From positions 53,619,591 to 53,683,590 of the forward strand of contig NC_030811.1 of the NCBI RefSeq assembly GCF_001704415.2: DNA of 64,000 nucleotides. Direction: 5' to 3'. Under the pieces are notes generated by a model. It searched no databases. It saw nothing but the letters and a program-made list of their open reading frames with translations, and was not told where the DNA came from. Numbering within the stretch: the first letter of the stretch is position 1; each line of letters starts with the position of its first letter. Positions 57,515 through 64,000 of this stretch are shown piece by piece. This DNA comes from Capra hircus (lineage: Eukaryota; Chordata; Mammalia; Artiodactyla; Bovidae). The position numbers and the translations under genes were made by a program.

Positions 57515-57705
57515 AGACTGTAGTTCTCAATCCTGGTTAAACCATTAAAACCTTCTGGGGAGTTTGGGAAAAAAAAAAAAAAAACAATAGAAGCTAGATG
57601 TCCCAAGTTTCTGATTTAATTAGCCTGAATTGAGTCTCAGACAAGGACTTTTAAAAAATGTTCCCCAGGAAAGGTTAAAATGTGCTGCTGGATTAGCGCT
57701 GAAGA
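57515..57705 (+). repeat. MER5-like DNA transposon remnant
   Basis: 'tagttctcaatcctggttaa', 'ttctggggagtttgggaaaa' and 'tctgatttaattagcctgaa' follow the hAT-Charlie MER5 order. An A run of about 16 bases lies in its middle. Confidence 0.55.
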
Positions 57706-58089
57706 TATTAGTATGAATTTATGTTTACTTTAAAATATATACAGATAAACAAACAAATAATTGAATATAAATATGTATGTATTCTTCGGTTGGTATGAAA
57801 ATATTTCCTAGTTCTGTCCACTGAGAGGACTTAGAGACAAAGATACCCTCGCATAATGAACACACTTAACTCCGGATCTTAGCTTTTAGACGCCAGTCTG
57901 CAATAAAAAGAAACAGGCTCCCTGCTGGAAGGACATTTTCTCAAGCCTGAAGCAGGGAAAATATAAGACGACCTTGGAACATCTTTGTAGTGCCAGAAAA
58001 TAAGGAAAAGTTGTTTAAAAGAAAGACGGGCGTGGGGCTTAGGGGAACTCGTCACAAGGACATAGGGGTTAGCCTGCAACAACTACCAG
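57706..58089. other. Unique DNA
   Basis: AT-rich, no gene or named repeat. Confidence 0.35.
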
Positions 58090-58531
58090 CGGCTAAAATT
58101 GGAAAAATCTGAGCAACAAAATCAACAAGGGCAGTTACTGGACTATAAAGCAAAGCAGAACATAATCATCCATGAGTTCACACTGATAATAGCAGTTAAA
58201 CAACTAAATAATTAAATAAATGAGGCGTGGGGTAGAACCTTCCTTACAAAAAATTTTCCAAGTAAAAGATGTAGAAGAAATGCAAGAAATAGAAACGCAC
58301 CTGTAGAACACCACCAGTAATAACTGCCGTGAGCAGCACCCACAGATACATGCAAAATCAGCAGGCAAAAGTTTAAGGAAAAATAGGATACTTGCATAAC
58401 TCCAAAGCATATCCTTCAAAATGTTTATTTCATGTATGTCCACATTCTTAAAAAACATGCTTCTCCCTCTAAAAGGTGAAGTTACTGCTCTTCCTTTTGA
58501 GTGTGGACTGAACTTAGTGACTTACTAATGC
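58090..58531 (+). repeat. Probable old L1 3' UTR (L1ME-like)
   Basis: 'atgagttcacactgataata', 'ttaaataaatgaggcgtggg' and 'gagtgtggactgaacttagt' resemble the L1ME 3' end. BovB joins it directly at 58532. The family is from memory. Confidence 0.45.
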
Positions 58532-58865
58532 CTTGGACTGCAAGGAGATTCAACCAGTCCATCCTAAAGGAAATCAGTCCTGAATATTCATTGGAAGGAC
58601 TGATGGTGAAGCTGAAACTCCAGTCCTTTGACCACCTGATGTGAAGAACTGACTCATTTGAAAAGACCCTGATGCTAGGAAAGATTGAAGGCGGGAGGAG
58701 AAGGGGGTGACAGAGGATGAGATGGCTGGATGGCATCACCGACTCGATGGACATGAGTTTGGGTAAACTCAGGGAGTTGGTGATGGACAGGGAGGCCTGG
58801 TGTGCTGCGATTCATGTGATCGCAAAGAGTCAGACATGACTGAGCGACTGAACTGAACTGAACTG
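58532..58865 (+). mobile_element. BovB 3' end, sense
   Basis: About 330 bases, 'ttggactgcaaggagattca' to the (CTGAA)n tail. It abuts LTR copy B directly. It closely resembles the outer BovB end near 19.2-19.5 kb (shared 'gaatattcattggaaggact'). Confidence 0.92.
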
Positions 58866-59175
58866 TAAAAGAAAAAGAGCAGAAACTCAGTCAAATAGAA
58901 CAGGGAGACCAGCTGGGGGAGCTCTCACACCCTGCAAGGATTGCAGAGCCCAGCAGGAAGAAGAAACACTCTTTCCTGGCAAGGCCTGGGCCAGGGAAAA
59001 GCCAAGGACTCTGTTCTACTGTCCCAATATTCTCTTGCTCCCTATAAAAGCATTCTTCTTCCCTTGCCAGGCAGGAACTTTCACATGGTGCAAATCCAAA
59101 ATTGTGATGCTCAGCTGATTCTGAATAATCCCATGTTTGCTGGAGAAATATCTGGCAGGCTGTTTCAGTTCAACA
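58866..59175 (+). repeat. Endogenous-retrovirus LTR, copy B
   Basis: Aligns with copy A at 55130-55522: 'gagaccagctgggggag', 'ctctcacaccctgcaagg' and the end 'ggagaaatatctggcagg' with TTCAACA. It retains a TATA box (TATAAA at 59043-59048), which copy A has lost, but lacks a canonical AATAAA. It lies in the same orientation as copy A. No internal retroviral genes lie between the two. Family unnamed. Confidence 0.6.
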
Positions 59176-59528
59176 CTGTGAATCAAGATAGAAGTAGCTT
59201 TCCAGTAGAGAAAACTAACAGACACCCTCTGACCAGCAGATCAAGGCTAACATCACCGGAAATAAGTCCTGTCATCCTCACATGTCCCTCGATATAAAGC
59301 AACAGAAGGGCACTCAGCCTCCATGGCTTTCTACCCACCGCCTCCCCACCCCGGGAAAACCCATAACACCAGGGCAATCATGAGAAAACATCGGACAACC
59401 AGCGAGGCATTGTACCAAATACCTGAACAGTGTGAAGATGCTGGAAAACAAAGACAGATTTTCACGGATTGGAGGGAACTAAGGAGACATGTCAAGTAAA
59501 CACGATACAATAATAGTTTCGAGATCTT
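59176..59528. other. Intergenic, no element named
   Basis: Short unique stretch between LTR copy B and a CHR SINE. A 118-codon frame that begins in the LTR ends here and is not a gene. Confidence 0.4.
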
Positions 59529-59775
59529 AGGGGATTTCTCTGGTGGGCCACTGGTTAAGAATCTTTCTTGCAGTACAAGGGACGCTGATTGAACCCCTGG
59601 TCTGGGAAGATCCCACGTGCCGAGGGGCAACTCAGGCCCTGTGCCACAACTACTGAGCCCACGTACCTAGAGTCTATGCTCTGCAGTAAGGGACGCCACG
59701 GCAACGAAAACCCCACGCACCGCAACTAGAGAGAGTAGCCAACACACAGCAAAGGAATAAATACATAACTTTTTT
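59529..59775 (+). mobile_element. Long CHR-type SINE
   Basis: 'gatttctctggtgggccact', 'gccgaggggcaactcaggcc', 'accgcaactagagagagtag', and an (AAAT)n end. Confidence 0.87.
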
Positions 59776-60601
59776 TAAAGTATTGTTATGTTGAGGACAG
59801 GGGTATCTCGCTGCTCAGCAGCCTTCTTAACTCAAAACTCAATATTTATTTTCGTACTTATCATTTATCTCATTTGAATCAACCCTTTAGAGAGGGACTT
59901 CATACTTGCTGATCCATTGATTATGCTAATGAATTTGTAATGTAGGTAATATATGTAAATCATCTTACAGTGTTTTGCTTCACAATTCATAAGCTTGGGT
60001 TTGCTTTTTTTTTTAACCGTGGTATTTTTGCTGAAAAGATAAGTACATTTTAATTCTTCCAACCATGGTAACTTGAGGCTAACTATAGCAAAGGGGAAAA
60101 AAGAGAAGGTTTCCAAATCAAAATAATATGCTTTATTTCCCATGGCCCTCTCTTATCATCCCCCCAAAACTCTTCACTGTAAACTTTCCGAACACTTTTG
60201 GAAAGTGGAAAAAAATGCGAGCTCTGTTTTAATGCAGATCTAATTTGTTGTATGTCTTCAACAACTGTACATTCTAGAATATGTAGCCAAAAATAACCCA
60301 CTGGCAGCAGGGGTTAGCATCCTCTCCCCAGGATCTCCTATACATTGTGGCTATTTGGATTCCTTAGTGAATTAATCTTTTAACAGAATTTCCTCTGCAC
60401 TACTTAGCAAACTAGTCCCACCCTTTACCCCAGGATAGTCCCACTCTACCCCACCCTCTATAAGTAGAGAAAAATATGTTTTAAGGCATTTCTGGAAAGT
60501 CTACTCTAACATGCTCTTTAGTCACAAACAAGCCTCTGAAGCGACATGCCCTTTGCACTGTTGAGTCTGGGTTTGCACACATCATAGTGGAGCCCTTGAT
60601 T
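59776..60601. other. Unique AT-rich DNA
   Basis: About 825 bases with no named repeat or gene. Confidence 0.4.
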
Positions 60602-60613
60602 TACCTGACTGTG

Positions 60614-60822
60614 AAAGTGTTAGTCGCTCAGTCATCTCTGACTCTTTATGACCCCATGGATTGTAGCCTGCCAGGTTCCTCTGTCCATAGGATTCTCCAG
60701 GCAAGAATACTGGAATGGGTAGCCTTTCCCTTCTCCAGGGGATCTTCCTGACCCAGAGGTCGAACCCAGGTCTCCCACATTGCAGGTGGATTCTTTACTG
60801 TCTGAGCCACCAGGGAAGTCTG
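60614..60822 (-). mobile_element. Bov-tA SINE, antisense
   Basis: A perfect 12-bp duplication, TACCTGACTGTG, lies at 60602-60613 and 60823-60834. Confidence 0.95.
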
Positions 60823-60834
60823 TACCTGACTGTG

Positions 60835-61639
60835 CTGTGACTCAACTCTGCCTTAGCAAGGGGCAGAAAATAAAACAGCTAACAGGCTATCCTGACATCT
60901 CAGATCAATGCTGTATTCCCTTCTTCCTTCCACCAAACGCTAAGAAACTTAGCTAAGTCAGGAAAATCACTTCCTCTGCTCCCTCGGGCAGTATGTTCTA
61001 TCCTCCATGGCTCCTAATTAGGGTTCAATTGATTTTTTCCCTACTTTGGCTTGAAGTACATCGCTGTGGCTCCAACCACCCCACCTGCATAAGTATCACT
61101 TCTGTTTCTGAGTCTGGTTGTTCATCCACACATTACTGCTTAGTTCAACCAAGGTCAATCCAAGCACTGCTTGAGAGGCCAGAGATGAAGCTAACAGACA
61201 TATGTGATTTCAAGATCACTGGGCACACTGGAGCCCAATTAGGAGTTCTCTTTTAAAAGTAAATACTACGTTTATTTTCCATTATTTAGGAAAGAAAGGA
61301 AATCCAAAGAGCTTCTGAAACATAAAGCAGACGCCAACGTTGGCATTAGAAGTAAAATCCACAAAGTGCTGTAGAGCAGACTTGCATCACTTTCATTTTT
61401 TTGATCCAAGGGGAGTTTTGCATTAAATCCTATTGTTGGTGACAATTTTTCAGATTCTATTTGAAATTATGGACATTTTCCTATGAAAGGCTTGGAGCAG
61501 TCCTGCTCAGAGGATGGTCCACAAATTGAGGCTTCTCCATGACAAGACATGTGCAGAAATTGTGGGCGATGTCCACTGCTGGCAAGGCTGTGAGACTCTC
61601 AGACGTTGCTGCTCAGAGTGCAAAATGGTCTGGACACAT
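60835..61639. other. Unique DNA
   Basis: About 800 bases with no named repeat or gene. An 87-codon + strand frame at 60993-61256 is not recognised. Confidence 0.4.
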
Positions 61640-62185
61640 TAGAAATAGTTCAAGGTTTTCTTATAAAGTTGAGACACTTTGTACCCTTACCATAACACCC
61701 AGCGGTCTTACTCTGAGGTAGTTGCTCAAGAGAAATACCATCTATGTCCATACAAAGACTATATAGCAGCATTATTTACAACAGCCAGAAATTGGAGACA
61801 ACCCAGCGTTCAGCCAGTAAGTGTATAAACAAGTTGTGATATATTCATATTACAGACTATTATACAGCAAGAAAAAATGAATGAAGTAAGATACACAACC
61901 ACATGGGTGAGTTTCAAAAACATTATTTTAGATGAAAGAAGTCAGACGCAAAAGGACACATACTTTATGATTCCATTTATGTGAAGTTCTACTAAAGATA
62001 AAACTATACTGACGGAAAGAAGATTCATGGGATCAGAGTGAAGGGAATCTACTGAAAATAGACAAGAGGGAACACTTTAGAACGATGGAGCTGTTCTATC
62101 TGATTTCAGTGGAAATTACATGACTATAAACAGTCATACAGAGTCACCGAATACACACTTAAAGTGAGTGAATTGTATTGTAGTG
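61640..62185 (+). repeat. L1 3' region, sense
   Basis: Classic L1 order: 'gagaaataccatctatgtcc', 'gcagcattatttacaacagc', 'gtgatatattcatattacag', 'gaaagaagtcagacgcaaaa'. It is non-coding and old. Confidence 0.85.
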
Positions 62186-63122
62186 GTTTAAAGGGAAGAA
62201 AGATTTCACTGGATCCCAAGAGGGGAACACTTTCAGCTACAACTAATAAGCCTAAGGTGGAGTATTTCTTATTTTATGTTAATCTCAGTGAGTTCTGAGG
62301 GTCCTCTGATACCCAGGACAGGCAGTCAGGACTAACACTCACCTTTCGGTCACCTTGTATCATGTCAGCTGCTGAGTCAGAAGCATCACTAGACCTAGGG
62401 TCAAATCTCTGCAATAATATGTTGCGTCTATCTTCAGATCCAGCCTTGAGAGTGTGGGCCACTTCCCCCGAACACAAAATGTCATTCTTACTTTAACATT
62501 TACTTTGTGTTTTCCTTTTTCCTAGCACCTCAAAGAATAGCATCAACAGCTTAATGTTTACATCAATGAATCAAGGCTGTTTCCATAGCAACACCTCTAA
62601 TTCTCTGGAACTGCAATTTTATGTCAATTTACTATTAACGGAAGACAAAGCAAAAGAAACCAGACAGAATAGAGAAACCTTAACACCCAAGACTGACAAG
62701 CAGAACAAGGAGGATGGGAAGTAAACATGTCATTTGCAAGGTTTTTAATGCTTAGTGAGCTATGATGTTATTTAGCAGTTAACCATTTAATGCTTAGCTT
62801 CAGGTAATGATTTCACAGGACTATAAACTCTTTGAGTTAAAATGGCCTTGAAAACCATCTGGCACCTTTTATTTTAAAGTCTAAGAAACTTGATTCCAGA
62901 AAAGGTAAGGGATTTAATTAAAGTCACTGAGCTGACAAGGTACAGAGCCAAGACCAGGGCGCAGGTTAGACTTAAAGCTTGGGGGCTCTTTTTACACACC
63001 GTGTGGTACTAGCTCTGTTATGATGTGATTTCTTTCGTGTTATGATTCCTCCTCATCTTGTGTGAAAATTATAGGATAGAACATGGAACACTGACTGCTT
63101 CAAAATCGGGAAAGTAGTATGA
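62186..63122. other. Unique DNA with a MIR-like trace
   Basis: 62835-62975 resembles antisense MIR ('aaacttgattccagaaaagg', 'cactgagctgacaaggtaca'). No gene is seen. Confidence 0.4.
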
Positions 63123-64000
63123 CAAAGCTATATCTGCTTATTTAACTTATATGCACAGTGCGGGCATGCTCAGTCACTCAGTCGTGTGCGACTCTTTGTG
63201 ATCCCATGGATTGTAGCCCACCATGCGCCTCTGTCCATGGGACTCTCCAGGCAAGACTACTGGAGCTGGTTGACATTTCCTCCTCCAGGGAATACTCCTG
63301 ACGCAGGGATCAAACCCAAGTCTCCTATGTCTCCTGCACTGCAGGCAGATTCTTTACCACTGAGCCATCTGGGAAGCCCTGTACGCAGAGTACATCATGA
63401 GAAGGGCTGAGCTGGATGAATCACAAGCTGAATCAAGACTGCTAGGGGAAATATCAACAACCTCAGATATGCAGATGACACCACTCTAACGGAAGAAAGT
63501 GAAGAGGAACTAAAGAGCCTCTCGATGAGGGTGAAAGAGGAGAGTGAAAAAACTGGCTTAAAACTCAACATTCAAAAACCTAAGATCATGACATCTAGTC
63601 TCATCACTTCACGGCAAATAAATGAGGAAAAAGTGGAAGCAGTGACAGATTTTATTTTCTTAGGCTCCAAAATCACTGTGGACAGTAACTACAGCCATAA
63701 ACTTAAAAGACGCTTGCTCCTTGGAAGGAAAGCTATGACAAACCTAGACAGCATATTAAAAAGCAGAGACAACACTTTGCCCACAAAGGTCCATATAGTC
63801 AAAGCGATGGTGTTTCCAGTAGTCATGTACAGATATGGCAGTTGGACCATAAAGAAGGCTGAATGTCAAAGAACTGATGCTCTTGAAATGTGGAACTGGA
63901 GAGACTCTTGAGAGTCCCTTGGACAGCAAGGAAATCAAACCTAAAGGAAATCAACCCTGAATATTCACTGGAATGACTGATGCTGAAGCTGAAGCTCCAA
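63123..64000 (+). mobile_element. BovB, sense, cut by a SINE and by the window end
   Basis: Starts in the RT region ('tgcttatttaacttatatgc'), is split by a Bov-tA at 63160-63380, and resumes at 63381 with 'acgcagagtacatcatgaga'. YADD is at 63468-63479. It runs beyond the window. The frame at 63525-63911 (LKLNIQKPKIMTS, then DFIFLGSKITVDSNYSHKL) is the C-terminal part of ORF2 and ends in a stop. Confidence 0.93.
63160..63380 (-). mobile_element. Bov-tA SINE inside BovB
   Basis: 'gctcagtcactcagtcgtgt' to 'actgagccatctgggaagcc'. BovB reads on across it. Confidence 0.9.

Noticed and set aside
55130..59175. One decayed provirus bounded by the two LTRs
   Set aside because: The DNA between them holds older repeats (MER5-like, L1ME-like) and no trace of retroviral genes.
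5293..63380. CRISPR-like array or satellite from the recurring 200-bp sequence
   Set aside because: The copies are dispersed Bov-tA and Bov-A2 SINEs in both orientations with separate target-site duplications. This is vertebrate nuclear DNA.

Overview
The window is nuclear DNA of a ruminant, most likely a bovid. It is full of repeat families restricted to, or typical of, ruminants and their cetartiodactyl relatives: BovB (RTE-clade LINE), Bov-tA and Bov-A2 SINEs, CHR-type tRNA-Glu SINEs and a ruminant L1 3' end. Older mammal-wide repeats (MIR, L2, L1M/L1ME, MaLR LTRs, a MER5-like element) lie beneath them. Nothing in the sequence separates cattle, sheep, goat or another close relative.

Only one protein-coding gene can be supported: PRR15 (proline-rich 15) on the + strand. 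Its whole 126-codon reading frame (3644-4024) sits in one exon behind a good splice acceptor at 3506. A GC-rich, CpG-rich block runs from about 1060 to 4000 and holds two CCAAT boxes, a plausible non-coding first exon with a splice donor at 1797/1798, and the coding exon. The 3' UTR runs into an AT-rich flank with several weak poly(A) signal candidates.

From about 5.3 kb to the end I see no second gene. 5.3-13.3 kb is SINE-rich with L2 and MIR remnants. 14.7-19.5 kb holds an L1 stack and then a long BovB that carries a younger, 5'-truncated BovB inside it, with a 13-bp target-site duplication, plus a Bov-tA. 19.5-22.2 kb contains an unexplained inverted duplication of about 220 bp. 23.5-25.8 kb has MaLR LTR pieces and an L1. 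26.9-30.0 kb is an old antisense L1 cut by two SINEs. 30.3-31.3, 35.6-36.5 and 39.8-41.3 kb hold antisense BovB copies. 46.9-54.6 kb is poor in young SINEs and relatively rich in MIR remnants, with one CTCF-like motif; it is the best candidate for distal regulatory DNA. 55-59.2 kb has two diverged LTRs of one endogenous-retrovirus family, an inverted SINE pair, a MER5-like element and a BovB end. The window ends inside another BovB.

Almost all longer open frames outside PRR15 are pieces of BovB or L1, or translations of SINEs. No new multi-gene system is visible. The observations most worth checking are the inverted duplication, the nested BovB, the paired LTRs, an interlocked inverted repeat near 13.85 kb, an exon-like block near 8.2 kb, and the young-SINE-poor blocks downstream of PRR15. 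Family names for old repeats are from memory of their consensus sequences and were not checked by a search.
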